The notes under the pieces: generated by a model
Database searches by the model: none
What the model saw: only the letters and a program-made list of their open reading frames with translations
What the model was told of the DNA's origin: nothing
Virus record (IMG/VR): IMGVR_UViG_3300032164_000042
Coordinates: 1 to 33,354 of that record
Origin: a virus
Strand: one strand, 5' to 3'
Length of the DNA: 33,354 bases
Made by a program: the position numbers and the translations under genes
In this document: positions 1 through 7,280 of the stretch, piece by piece
How positions within the stretch are numbered: position 1 is the stretch's first letter
How the letters are laid out: each line of letters begins with the position of its first letter

Positions 1-1
1 C

Positions 2-136
2 TACGGCCCGAACCCAACCGACGAGCAGTTCAACGCTGTCGCGGCGGAGATGTGTGATACGCTCCACTCGGACATCGCCAGGCTTGCGTGCGACATACGG
101 GACGAGGCCGACCGAATGTCACGTCGAGCCTTCTAA
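2..136 (+). CDS. C-terminal fragment of an unknown protein (5' end outside window)
   Basis: An open frame runs from the window edge to a TAA at 134-136 and encodes 44 residues ending in MSRRAF. Codons are GC-rich in third position, as in the neighbouring genes. The visible part is predicted helical and charged (EQFNAVAAEMCDTLHSDIAR). No family is recognisable from this fragment. It lies 16 bases upstream of the next gene on the same strand, so it is probably part of the same structural-region operon. Confidence 0.55.
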   Translation, partial: YGPNPTDEQFNAVAAEMCDTLHSDIARLACDIRDEADRMSRRAF

Positions 137-152
137 TGCCTCATCCAAAGCG

Positions 153-479
153 ATGGACCTTTTCGCCATATGCGCTCGCGTCGCCGCGGAAGAGCAAACG
201 GGCGTGGTCAGGAAGACCCCGGGAAAGGGCTATTGCGTCAAGTCCGAGAAAAACCCGGACTGGAGCGGCGGATGTTACCCGACGAAGGGTGAGGCCGACA
301 AGCGGCTGGAGCAGGTCGAGGCCGCGAAGCACGCGAAGGCGTCCTCCGGCCTTTCCGCGGCCGAGGCGGAGTTCGTCGCGTCCTACTGCGATATGATCCT
401 CTCCTCAGAGCCCCCGAGTGCGTTTCGGCTCGAAATCCTGCACGACCTTCTCTCCTCCTACAACTCCGGTTCGGAGTAA
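153..479 (+). CDS. small phage protein with leader motif and GYCV/GGCY motif
   Basis: This 108-residue protein starts at ATG 153; a longer reading from 54 would overlap the upstream coding end, so the internal ATG is chosen. The N-terminus MDLFAICARVAAEEQ matches the leaders of the genes at 1384 and 1647. Residues about 22-50 contain GKGYCVKSEKNPDWSGGCY followed by a K-x-E-A-x-x-R-L helix. I associate this pattern with short domains found in many phage proteins (from memory), but its function is unknown. The C-terminal half is helical. It lies just upstream of connector-type genes. The leader could target the protein to the procapsid, by analogy with T4 internal proteins, but that is inference. 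Confidence 0.75.
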   Translation: MDLFAICARVAAEEQTGVVRKTPGKGYCVKSEKNPDWSGGCYPTKGEADKRLEQVEAAKHAKASSGLSAAEAEFVASYCDMILSSEPPSAFRLEILHDLLSSYNSGSE

Positions 480-487
480 GGTCCCGC

Positions 488-1387
488 ATGTCGACGACGT
501 TCAAGCGCGGTCAGGAGCTCTCCCGCTCGAACGGGCTCAACATCTTCTTGAAGGCGCGCGACGGCTCCCCGAAGAACTCGGCCGAGATCTCCTACGATCT
601 TTTCGACTTCACGACGGGCTGCGAGGTCCTGCTTCCACCCCAGGGCCGCAAGCCGGTCAATCCGGCCATCGGAGAGTACTACGCGTCGTTCATCGTCCCG
701 CTCGACGCGAACATAGGCAGGTATCGGATACGCTGGTACTTCCGTGAGTACGTCGGGTCGCCGCAGGCGACGGTCCTCCAGGAGTTCGGCGTCGTCCAGG
801 ACGCGACCCAGGTCGTGTCGCTGCCCGGAATAACCCCCATCGAGCTCGATCTCGTCCGCGGCATCCGGGTGCTCCTCCGCGACAACAACCCGGCGAGGAA
901 CTACCACTTCATCCCGCCGTCCGGCGAGGAGTCGGTCAACCAGTTCACTCGCGTCTTCGGGTTCCTCTGGGAGGACGCGGAGCTGCTCGAGTTCCTTCGA
1001 GTCTCCAACGACTCCATCAACATGTACCCGCCGCAGACGTTCTACCAGGACCTCAACGCGCTCATCACGCAGCACCGGAGCTGGAGGACCCTCCTTTTGA
1101 CGGGCGCGATGGTCTACGCCATCCAGGCCCTCGCCCTGAACTGGGTCGCCGACGAGTTCACATACTCTATCGGCGGGGTTTCGCTTGACATTGAGAAGAG
1201 CTCAAAGTACCAGTCGATGGCCTCGGACGCCGATGCCCGGTTCAAAGAGTTCGTCGTGGCGGCGAAGGAGACCGTGAAGGTCATCCGGGGCCTCAAGCAG
1301 TCCAAGTTCGGGGTCGGCATCCGCAGCAGCTTCGGCCCGTCAGTCGGCCGCGGAGCGCTCACGCCCAGGAGGTTCCTCGGAATATGA
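488..1387 (+). CDS. virion structural protein, probable head-tail connector or neck protein
   Basis: This 299-residue protein has two parts. Residues about 1-115 look like a beta-sandwich (alternating strands with FTTGCEVLLPPQG and IGEYYASFIVPLDANIGRYRIRWYF), consistent with an Ig-like or adaptor fold. Residues about 120-299 are mixed and then helical (WRTLLLTGAMVYAIQALALNWVADEF) and end in a basic Gly/Arg/Ser-rich tail. I cannot assign a specific named family. Position at the head of a run of neck and tail genes, 8 bases after the previous stop, supports a structural role. Its TGA overlaps the next ATG in an ATGA junction, suggesting translational coupling. Confidence 0.7.
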   Translation: MSTTFKRGQELSRSNGLNIFLKARDGSPKNSAEISYDLFDFTTGCEVLLPPQGRKPVNPAIGEYYASFIVPLDANIGRYRIRWYFREYVGSPQATVLQEFGVVQDATQVVSLPGITPIELDLVRGIRVLLRDNNPARNYHFIPPSGEESVNQFTRVFGFLWEDAELLEFLRVSNDSINMYPPQTFYQDLNALITQHRSWRTLLLTGAMVYAIQALALNWVADEFTYSIGGVSLDIEKSSKYQSMASDADARFKEFVVAAKETVKVIRGLKQSKFGVGIRSSFGPSVGRGALTPRRFLGI

Positions 1388-1623
1388 GGCTTGACCTTTA
1401 CAGAATAGCCGCGCGCGTTGCCGCATACGACTTCAAGACGAAGATGAAGATCAACATGCTCGCGATCGAGGAAATCTCCCGTGCGGTCGGCACGGACGAC
1501 CACGACGCGGTCGCGGTCCACATCATGGAGTCCCCCGTCCACGGAGCGATCCAGGCCCTCGCGGACGCCATTCACGACGAGGCCGCCAAGATCGGCAAGG
1601 ACCTCGGCCTCAAGGCCGGTTAG
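1384..1623 (+). CDS. small leader-motif protein, function unknown
   Basis: This 79-residue helical protein is coupled to the preceding gene by an ATGA overlap. Its N-terminus MRLDLYRIAARVAAYD is the clearest example of a leader shared with the genes at 153 and 1647. The rest is acidic and helical (AIEEISRAVGTDDHDAVAV, then IQALADAIHDEAAKIGKDLG). No enzymatic motif is visible. Possible roles are a minor capsid or internal protein, or an assembly factor; neither is demonstrated. Confidence 0.75.
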   Translation: MRLDLYRIAARVAAYDFKTKMKINMLAIEEISRAVGTDDHDAVAVHIMESPVHGAIQALADAIHDEAAKIGKDLGLKAG

Positions 1624-1646
1624 GCTTTTCGTCCGGAGCCTGGAAC

Positions 1647-2027
1647 GTGGACTTTAGCCGCATAGCCTCCCAGGTCGCCTCCTTGAACGTCGAGGCCGCC
1701 CGCAAGAAGACCCGGAGCAAGAAGAAGGCTCCGAAGGCGAAGGCGAAGGCGAAGAGCAAGTCCGTTCTCGCCCCGCCCACAGAGTGGGCGTGTAGGATGG
1801 AGCTCTCCGTGGAGGTGGAGTTCGAGGGGGAGACCTCGAAGTCCGCCCTGGTCAAAAAGCTCAAGTCGGAAGTGTCGGCCATGCTGGAGTCCGCGGTGAA
1901 AATCACCGCCCGGGATCTCAAGCTGAAGCCGTCGGACGTGCGCGTCCGCCCCACGTCCTTCGACTGCGTCATCGCGTCCAGCGACTATGACTCCCGCGAC
2001 GGCGGCGACCACGACTACGACGACTGA
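1647..2027 (+). CDS. small leader-motif protein with lysine-rich linker
   Basis: The 126-residue protein starts with GTG at 1647. This start is chosen because it places the leader MDFSRIASQVASLNV at the N-terminus, matching neighbours at 153 and 1384. A strongly basic stretch (repeated K/A/R, residues about 20-40) follows. After it comes a compact alpha-beta domain, residues about 45-115 (MELSVEVEFEGETSKSALV then a helix and KITARDLKLKPSDVRVRPT). The C-terminus is very acidic (DYDSRDGGDHDYDD). The layout of leader, basic linker and folded domain would suit a DNA-associated or internal virion protein, but no function is recognised. Confidence 0.72.
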   Translation: MDFSRIASQVASLNVEAARKKTRSKKKAPKAKAKAKSKSVLAPPTEWACRMELSVEVEFEGETSKSALVKKLKSEVSAMLESAVKITARDLKLKPSDVRVRPTSFDCVIASSDYDSRDGGDHDYDD

Positions 2028-2048
2028 GGTGCTCGGTACCGTCCGGGC

Positions 2049-2387
2049 ATGCAAATAAAGCGCGCCCCCATCAAGCCTCAGGACTACGACAAGGTCGTCC
2101 ACATCGACCAGTCCGCCACGCACTGGGCCCTGGAGCATTCCAGGCACGCCGCAGCGTCACAAGATGCCCTGTCGACCTTCCGGGACCTCACCTCGGCCAA
2201 GAACAAGGTCGTGACCGAGCTGTGCAAGGCGGCCGGCTTCGGGATGGAAAGGGTCGTCCAGGCACGCCTGGTCAAGGACGGGGAGGACGTCTTCGTGGAG
2301 GTCGCCGTCCAGGACGAGCCCGTTGACGGAGTACCGGACGCCCCCGCCGAGGCCGCCCCCGCCGAGGCCGCGGCGCCAGCCTCTTGA
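2049..2387 (+). CDS. hypothetical protein with Ala/Pro/Glu-rich tail
   Basis: This 112-residue protein follows the previous gene by 21 bases. Residues about 15-90 appear helical then beta (THWALEHSRHAAASQDALST, then ERVVQARLVKDGEDVFVEV). The last 20 residues are a low-complexity run of APAEA units. No known family is recognised. Its place between leader proteins and the cysteine-knuckle structural gene suggests a virion or assembly role. Confidence 0.65.
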   Translation: MQIKRAPIKPQDYDKVVHIDQSATHWALEHSRHAAASQDALSTFRDLTSAKNKVVTELCKAAGFGMERVVQARLVKDGEDVFVEVAVQDEPVDGVPDAPAEAAPAEAAAPAS

Positions 2388-2412
2388 TTGGACCTCCAAG
2401 TGAGGTCCCGAA

Positions 2413-3738
2413 ATGCCGTTCCCGCCGGACAGGCCGCCCCACATACTCGAGCAACAGTATCCGGCCGCCCCACACCCTCCTCTCAACTTCTCCGTACAGT
2501 CCGGGCTTGAAAAGGGCGTCATCGACCTCCGGTGGACTTCCCCGGCGGCGATATCCTCGAACACGAAGTTCGACCTTGTTGGGGTGAACGTCTACAGGAG
2601 CTTCGACTCGGAGTTCGGCCCGTACTTCCGGATGAACTCTCTTCCCGTGGGGTCGACGTTCTGGAGAGACCGGACGACCGTGTCCGTCGCCCTTCGCGAG
2701 GACGTGTCCAAAAAATTCGTCTCGCGCGGGGACACGGACCCGTCCAGAACCTGGGTTTTCCGGACGGCCAACAGCCCCATAGTCCTCGACCCGGTCATCG
2801 GAGGGACAGAGTGCACGGACCTCAACGTTTATGTGACCGTGAACGGCGTCCGGGCCTGGATCCGCCGGATCGTGGCTTATCTCGGGGAGGTTGAGCTCGA
2901 GCCGTTTCCGACGTTCGACGTTGCATCCCAGCAGCAGTTCCCGGCCGTCCTCCCCTTGAACGAGTCGGACGTCGTCCTGGCGACGTACAGGTATGTCTCC
3001 AAGAAGGTCCGCACGGACCTTGGGCAGCGCATCTTCTACCGCATCACGACGGTCGCGCGCGACCGGGAAACCGGACAGCTCATGGAGACCGCCCTGGACC
3101 GGGCTGCCCAGGGCAACAACCAGCAGACGGAGACACTCGACTGGATTTGGCGTGAGGCCGTCCGCCGCAACCGCTTCCTTCTCCATCAGGGAGGCGAGCG
3201 CGTGAAGGTGTTCATACGGCGCGACGTCGGTCCGAGGTGCGGGTGCAGCTCCGACCTCCACAAACAGCCGTCCTCGGACTGCCTCGTCTGCTATGGGACT
3301 GGAGTTATCGGCGGGTACGACGGCCCATATGACCTCATCGTCGCGCCGGACGACGCGGAGCGCAAGAAGGCCCAGAACAACCGTGGCCGTACTCTCGAAC
3401 ACTCCTATGAGTCGTGGACCGGGCCGAGCCCCCTCCTCTCCCAGAGGGACTTTGTCGTAAAGCTCAACGGCGACAGGTACGGCGTCGGGCCCGTCCGCAT
3501 GCCGACCGCCCGCGGGATGCAGCTTCAACAGTTCTTCAACCTGTCCCACCTCGACGAGCAGGACATTCGCTCCAAGGTTCCGGTCCTCGACACGGCCGTC
3601 ATGGAGTCTCCGCGGACGAGGTACGCCCCTCCCGGCACGGGCGTCGCTCAGCCCATGGTCACCGAGCGCAAGGCAATCCCTGACGAGCGCGAGTTCCGGG
3701 GAAACACCGTCGCGTTTGAGAACGCTCATCGTCGCTGA
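2413..3738 (+). CDS. structural protein with FN3-like N-terminus and four-cysteine knuckle
   Basis: The 441-residue product has an N-terminal beta domain (residues about 20-75) with the strand pattern GVIDLRWTSP and VGVNVYRSFDSEFGPY, resembling a fibronectin type III fold. A central beta-rich region follows. Cysteines 276, 278, 290 and 293 (RCGC ... DCLVCYGTGVIGGYDG) form a probable zinc knuckle, and the CYGTG/GGYDG signature resembles neck or connector proteins of large myoviruses as I remember them. A start at 2413 is preceded by GTGAGG at 2400-2405. The next gene begins two bases after its stop. A head-tail joining role is likely but not proven; an adsorption-apparatus protein is the alternative. 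Confidence 0.7.
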   Translation: MPFPPDRPPHILEQQYPAAPHPPLNFSVQSGLEKGVIDLRWTSPAAISSNTKFDLVGVNVYRSFDSEFGPYFRMNSLPVGSTFWRDRTTVSVALREDVSKKFVSRGDTDPSRTWVFRTANSPIVLDPVIGGTECTDLNVYVTVNGVRAWIRRIVAYLGEVELEPFPTFDVASQQQFPAVLPLNESDVVLATYRYVSKKVRTDLGQRIFYRITTVARDRETGQLMETALDRAAQGNNQQTETLDWIWREAVRRNRFLLHQGGERVKVFIRRDVGPRCGCSSDLHKQPSSDCLVCYGTGVIGGYDGPYDLIVAPDDAERKKAQNNRGRTLEHSYESWTGPSPLLSQRDFVVKLNGDRYGVGPVRMPTARGMQLQQFFNLSHLDEQDIRSKVPVLDTAVMESPRTRYAPPGTGVAQPMVTERKAIPDEREFRGNTVAFENAHRR

Positions 3739-3740
3739 AC

Positions 3741-4427
3741 ATGGCGTACGACATTGCCACGACCCTGAACGCCTCGATGTTGAGGATCGTCGACGCCGTG
3801 ATCGACGCTATAGCTGTCGACGGCGTTACGGCGTTGAAGCACGTCCTTGACGACGCGGGATTTTCAAAGTCGGAGGCCCTCAAGGACTATGAGGTCTACG
3901 CCCATGTAAGCGGAAGGACGATCACCTTTGAAATTCTCGTCCCGAAGGACGCTTTCGACACCAATGACGCGGACACCAAGGACGCCCTTAGTAAAGCACG
4001 TGATGACTCTGAAGACGCCGACCACGACCCTGGCGTACGCACGTACGGGTTCCAGCCGACTTCGAAGCCGGGTCGCTTGACCGGCCGGCGCGACGCCCGG
4101 CGCGACGCCCGGAAGTCGGTGTGGGATGGACGGCGTGATGCCCGGAAACCGCCGAAGACCCTCAACAGCCGCGCGAAGACAGCCCAGACTCGCCTGATAG
4201 AGCACGAGGCCGCCCTCCACTCTCCGAGGTCCATGAAGGTCAGTAGGGAGGGCAAGGTCTCCCTGAAGATGACGAAGACAGTGGAGGACACTCCGGAGGG
4301 CGGCGTTCGCATGCCGAAGGGTAAGTTTCAGGGCGTTATTGGGAAGTTCATGGAGAGCCTCGAGAAGGTCATGGTCGAAAACTTCGTCCCTGAGCTTGAG
4401 GAACTCCTCGCGAGGCGTCTGAGTTGA
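3741..4427 (+). CDS. probable tail-completion or neck protein with RDAR repeats
   Basis: This 228-residue protein has an N-terminal alpha-beta part (residues about 1-75, with ASMLRIVDAVIDAIAVDG and DYEVYAHVSGRTITFEIL). A strongly basic linker carries repeated RRDAR units (residues 115-136). The C-terminal helix is amphipathic (GKFMESLEKVMVENFVPEL). This order of short beta domain, variable linker and long terminal helix resembles HK97-gp10-type tail-completion proteins, but sequence similarity is too weak for a firm call. It is tightly packed: the TGA stop overlaps the next ATG (TGATG). Confidence 0.6.
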   Translation: MAYDIATTLNASMLRIVDAVIDAIAVDGVTALKHVLDDAGFSKSEALKDYEVYAHVSGRTITFEILVPKDAFDTNDADTKDALSKARDDSEDADHDPGVRTYGFQPTSKPGRLTGRRDARRDARKSVWDGRRDARKPPKTLNSRAKTAQTRLIEHEAALHSPRSMKVSREGKVSLKMTKTVEDTPEGGVRMPKGKFQGVIGKFMESLEKVMVENFVPELEELLARRLS

Positions 4428-5050
4428 TGCTCTACAAGATAACCAACCTGCTCTCCACGAGCCTGACTGTGGAGGACCTCGGAATTCTCCTGCCTGCGAA
4501 GGGCTCTTGCACTGTCCGCGCTGACTCCTGGGCACAATCGAACGACGCCCGAAGCCTCGAGGCCAAGAGGTGGGTCCGGGCGGACAAGCAGTACGTTCAG
4601 GGCCAGCCTCCTTCCTCCGTCATGTCCGTTCGCCAACCCCCGTCGGCCCTGGTCCCTCAGGACCCGTCTCCCCCGGTCTCGCAGTCGAGAATCGACACGC
4701 CGGCCGTGTCCGGCGTTCCGGTGTCCCAGGAGTCCTTCGACAGGTTCCTCAAGAACCAGGAGGAGCTCATGAGGATGATGACGGGGCTCGCGGGGGCCGT
4801 CCCGGCGGGAATGGACCAGATCAACAAGTCGATCCAGGCCATGCCCGCTCCGGCCGTCGTTCCATACAGGCCAGGCTCCGTCCAGGCTCACGAGTACTCT
4901 CCCTCGGCCCGCGGGGCCGATCCGATGTTCATACCCACGAAGATCGTCCCGGACGACGCGCAGGCGAACATCAAGGTTCAGGAGGGGGAGGTGCAGACCG
5001 ACGTGGGCTCGAGCGTCGACGCCCTCCGGAAGATGCGCAAGAAGCCCTGA
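4427..5050 (+). CDS. structural-region protein with beta N-terminus and coiled-coil middle
   Basis: The ATG at 4427 overlaps the upstream TGA, so this 207-residue start is preferred over the TTG one codon earlier. Residues 1-30 (LYKITNLLSTSLTVEDLGI ... KGSCTVRADS) look like a small beta domain. A Pro/Ser/Val-rich linker follows, then a helical segment with Met and Glu (residues about 105-140, FDRFLKNQEELMRMM), and an extended C-terminus. The gene ends 46 bases before the actin-like gene, with a GTAA-loop hairpin between. No enzymatic motif is seen; a minor virion or assembly factor is likely. Confidence 0.6.
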   Translation: MLYKITNLLSTSLTVEDLGILLPAKGSCTVRADSWAQSNDARSLEAKRWVRADKQYVQGQPPSSVMSVRQPPSALVPQDPSPPVSQSRIDTPAVSGVPVSQESFDRFLKNQEELMRMMTGLAGAVPAGMDQINKSIQAMPAPAVVPYRPGSVQAHEYSPSARGADPMFIPTKIVPDDAQANIKVQEGEVQTDVGSSVDALRKMRKKP

Positions 5051-5065
5051 CGCCGGGTAGGGTAT

Positions 5066-5081
5066 TCTGTCGTAAGACAGA
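5066..5081 (+). promoter_or_regulatory. 6-bp hairpin with GTAA (GNRA-type) loop
   Basis: TCTGTC (5066-5071) and GACAGA (5076-5081) are perfect complements around a GTAA loop, which would be a stable GNRA tetraloop in RNA. It sits in the 46-base gap before the actin-like gene and just upstream of its GGAG ribosome-binding site (5085-5088). It could be an RNA processing or stability element, or a translation control site. No U-tract follows, so it is not a classical terminator. Confidence 0.45.
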
Positions 5082-5096
5082 TACGGAGACTTTCAA

Positions 5097-6098
5097 ATGA
5101 GCAAATTGCCGGAGGATTGCGGAGTGGGCCTGGACTGCGGGACGATGAACTTTGTCTCCGCTAGGCGATCTGGGAAGAAGGTCACCACGGCCCGCGTCCG
5201 GGATGCGTTCATCGATCTGCCCCCTGAGCACAAGCGCATGCTGAAGCTCTCGAACACGGCCTTCGCCGAGGTGGACGGAAAGCTCATCGTCGTCGGGGAC
5301 GACGCGCTGAACACCGCCAACCTTCTCAACCGGGAGGCCCGCCGTCCGCTCCAGGGCGGCCTCATCTCCGCCGGCGAGCTCGACGCCCAGACGATCATCT
5401 CTCTCATGATGAAGCAGATTCTCGGCGAGCCGAAGAAGCCCGGGGAAAAATGCTGCTATTCGGTTCCGTCCGCCGCGGTCGACGTCGGGGGTTCGGACGT
5501 GACATACCACGCCGCGATCCTCGGGAAGATCGTCAAGGAGCTCGGCTACGACGCTGAGCCCGCGAACGAGGCCCTCGCCATCATCTTCTCCGAGTGCACG
5601 GCCGAGAACTTCTGCGGTCTCGGCATCTCTTATGGTTCGGGCATGACGAACGTCTGCCTGGCGTTCAACGCCATGTCGGCCCTCGAGTTCTCTCTTGGCC
5701 GCGGGGGTGACTGGATCGACAATGGCGCTGCCAAGGCCGTCGGGTCCACGAAGGCCAAGATGTGCTCTCTCAAGGAGTCGGGCATCGACATTACGAAGCC
5801 GAAGGATCGGAGTGAGGAGGCCATAGCCCTCTTTGTGTCGACCCTCATCGACTACACGATCGACAACATCATAGCCCAGTTCGTGAAGGTCAAGAGTGAG
5901 CTTCTCGTCCCCAAGCCCATCCCGATCATCGTCTCCGGCGGCACCTCCCTAGCCGGCGGGTTCCTCGAAAAGTTCCAGGAACGTTTCGAAGAGAAGCGCG
6001 ACCGTTTTCCCATCCAGATCTCAGAGGTCAGGCCTGCCGGAGACCCTATGACGGCCGTCGCCACCGGGCTTCTCGTGCTGAGCCAAATGGAGGACTGA
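5097..6098 (+). CDS. actin/Hsp70-superfamily ATPase (ParM/MreB-like fold)
   Basis: This 333-residue protein has the full set of actin-fold nucleotide motifs. Phosphate-1 is GLDCGTMNF (residues 11-19, Asp13). The phosphate-2 loop is GISYGSGMTN (176-185). The adenosine motif is IIVSGGTSLAGGF (277-289). RGGDWIDNGAA follows phosphate-2, as in several uncharacterised prokaryotic actin-like families. Its length is usual for ParM/MreB-type proteins. The usual phosphate-2 aspartate appears replaced by Ser178. The predicted role is an ATP-dependent filament or chaperone-like ATPase in the host cytoplasm. No adaptor or centromere-like partner is evident next to it. Its position within neck and tail genes is unusual. 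Precedents for phage cytomotive proteins are PhuZ (tubulin type) and AlpC (actin type). Confidence 0.85.
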   Translation: MSKLPEDCGVGLDCGTMNFVSARRSGKKVTTARVRDAFIDLPPEHKRMLKLSNTAFAEVDGKLIVVGDDALNTANLLNREARRPLQGGLISAGELDAQTIISLMMKQILGEPKKPGEKCCYSVPSAAVDVGGSDVTYHAAILGKIVKELGYDAEPANEALAIIFSECTAENFCGLGISYGSGMTNVCLAFNAMSALEFSLGRGGDWIDNGAAKAVGSTKAKMCSLKESGIDITKPKDRSEEAIALFVSTLIDYTIDNIIAQFVKVKSELLVPKPIPIIVSGGTSLAGGFLEKFQERFEEKRDRFPIQISEVRPAGDPMTAVATGLLVLSQMED

Positions 6099-6131
6099 CG
6101 TTTACGAATATTGGTCTGGTAGAGTGTCCAT

Positions 6132-6908
6132 ATGGAACTCCGCTGGACAATATATCGCCACATACATACGGAGACTGGTCGCTGCTACATCGGGTTGACA
6201 AAGCTCACGATGATGAAGCGATGGAACCAGCACTTGAAGAACGCGAAGACAAGAATAGGGCGCGGATGTGCTCATTTCTGGAACGCGATCCGCAAGTACG
6301 GGAAAGACGCGTTCAACCACAAGGTCCTCGAGGTCTGTTCTTCACTTGAGGAGGCGAACGAGGCGGAGAAAGACTGGATCAGGTCTTTCTCTTCTTGGGT
6401 TCCGCAGTTTGGGTTTAATTTAATGAAGGGTGGCACTGCCACCTCATCGAACTCCTTGACTACTCGGGAGAAGCTTTCGGCGGCCACCAAAAAGAGTATG
6501 ACTTCAGACCGACGTGCTTACCTATCTTCTTTACGTAAGGGTAAACCTCTTAGTGAAGAAACCCGGGCGAAGATCAGCGCGTCTGCGAAGAAAAACGGTG
6601 AGAGCATTGCAGCCCGTAATCGTTCTCGCAGTCCTGAAATGATCTCCAAGTTTGTGATGGCTGGTTTACGTGCAAAGACTCCTGAAGTGGTGAAGAAAAT
6701 CGCGGACGCCAATCGCGGGAAGCGTCTTTCACCGGAAAGAAAAGAGAAGCTTCTTGAAGCTGCCAGAAACATGAGTGAAGAGGCTAGAGAACGGATGGGA
6801 AATTCCTTCAAAGGAAGAACTCATTCCGACGAAGTTCGTCAAAAGATCTCCGAAGCCACCCATCGTCAACTCAGGGGACCCGACGGGTGTTACTCGAAAG
6901 AGGACTAG
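6132..6908 (+). CDS. GIY-YIG homing endonuclease with NUMOD3-like repeats
   Basis: The 258-residue product begins with a GIY-YIG nuclease domain (residues about 4-97): TIY at 6-8, CYIG at 18-21, Arg30, Glu79 in EAEKDWI, and Asn96 in GFNLMKGG. The C-terminal two thirds contain several NUMOD3-like DNA-binding repeats (KGKPLSEETRAKISA, RGKRLSPERKEKL, KGRTHSDEVRQKISE). It would cut a specific DNA site and drive its own spread by recombination. Base use is clearly more AT-rich than in neighbours (for example the TTTGGGTTTAATTTAATG stretch), supporting recent transfer. It is free-standing; no intron boundaries are visible around it. Confidence 0.93.
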   Translation: MELRWTIYRHIHTETGRCYIGLTKLTMMKRWNQHLKNAKTRIGRGCAHFWNAIRKYGKDAFNHKVLEVCSSLEEANEAEKDWIRSFSSWVPQFGFNLMKGGTATSSNSLTTREKLSAATKKSMTSDRRAYLSSLRKGKPLSEETRAKISASAKKNGESIAARNRSRSPEMISKFVMAGLRAKTPEVVKKIADANRGKRLSPERKEKLLEAARNMSEEARERMGNSFKGRTHSDEVRQKISEATHRQLRGPDGCYSKED

Positions 6909-6930
6909 TCCTTCTATCGGGGCCCCCGGT

Positions 6931-6938
6931 AAAGGAGG
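6931..6938 (+). promoter_or_regulatory. strong ribosome-binding site
   Basis: AAAGGAGG lies 6 bases before the ATG at 6945, a near-perfect Shine-Dalgarno match and among the best in the window. It fixes the start of the small Pro/Ala-rich gene and suggests high expression of that gene even after insertion of the upstream endonuclease. Confidence 0.8.
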
Positions 6939-6944
6939 CAATCC

Positions 6945-7280
6945 ATGCCCTACTATAAGGGAGTTTACTTCGAGCAGGCTTTCCATCGTGAGGAAGACCT
7001 CCACGCCCACAATGCGGCCACTCCCTCTGGAGACCCCGCAGCCCCGGCCCCGGCCCCGGCCCCGGCCCCCTCCGAACCCGACTTTGCCGTCTCCGTGCCG
7101 GACCGTGAGCCGGTCGACATGGTCGTGACGGTGGAGTCGGATCCATTCCCTTCCTTCGTACCAGAGCCAGAGCCGGAGACGCAGCCCGCTCCCCTCCCCG
7201 AGGACGTAGAAGGCGCGGCGACTCCCGCCGAGACCCCGGATGGGAAGAAAAAGAAGACAAGCCGTAGCGTCAAAGGCTGA
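6945..7280 (+). CDS. small acidic protein with Pro-Ala repeat
   Basis: This 111-residue protein has a short N-terminal motif (MPYYKGVYFEQAFHREEDL), a PAPAPAPA linker encoded by a hexanucleotide repeat, an acidic Pro/Glu-rich middle and a Lys-rich end (KKKKTSRSVKG). It is preceded by a very strong ribosome-binding site. Its TGA overlaps the ATG of the next gene. It is probably mostly disordered; a minor virion or assembly protein is plausible, but no family is recognised. Confidence 0.65.
   Translation: MPYYKGVYFEQAFHREEDLHAHNAATPSGDPAAPAPAPAPAPSEPDFAVSVPDREPVDMVVTVESDPFPSFVPEPEPETQPAPLPEDVEGAATPAETPDGKKKKTSRSVKG
7042..7070 (+). repeat. CCCCGG hexanucleotide microsatellite
   Basis: Four perfect tandem CCCCGG units are followed by CCCCC. 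In frame they encode alternating Pro-Ala. The reverse strand has four GGGG runs and could form a G-quadruplex. Similar GC-only hexamer runs occur at 25277 and 29649. Confidence 0.85.

Noticed and set aside
54-152. Upstream in-frame start for the first complete gene
   Set aside because: It would overlap the C-terminal part of the preceding gene by more than 80 bases and would bury the leader motif that begins at 153.
2272-3729. Long minus-strand open frame (485 codons) antisense to the cysteine-knuckle gene
   Set aside because: It is rich in Arg, Val, Leu and Asp with no domain pattern, as expected for the reverse of a GC-rich gene with C/G-ending codons. The plus-strand gene has a coherent fold, cysteine motif and operon spacing.
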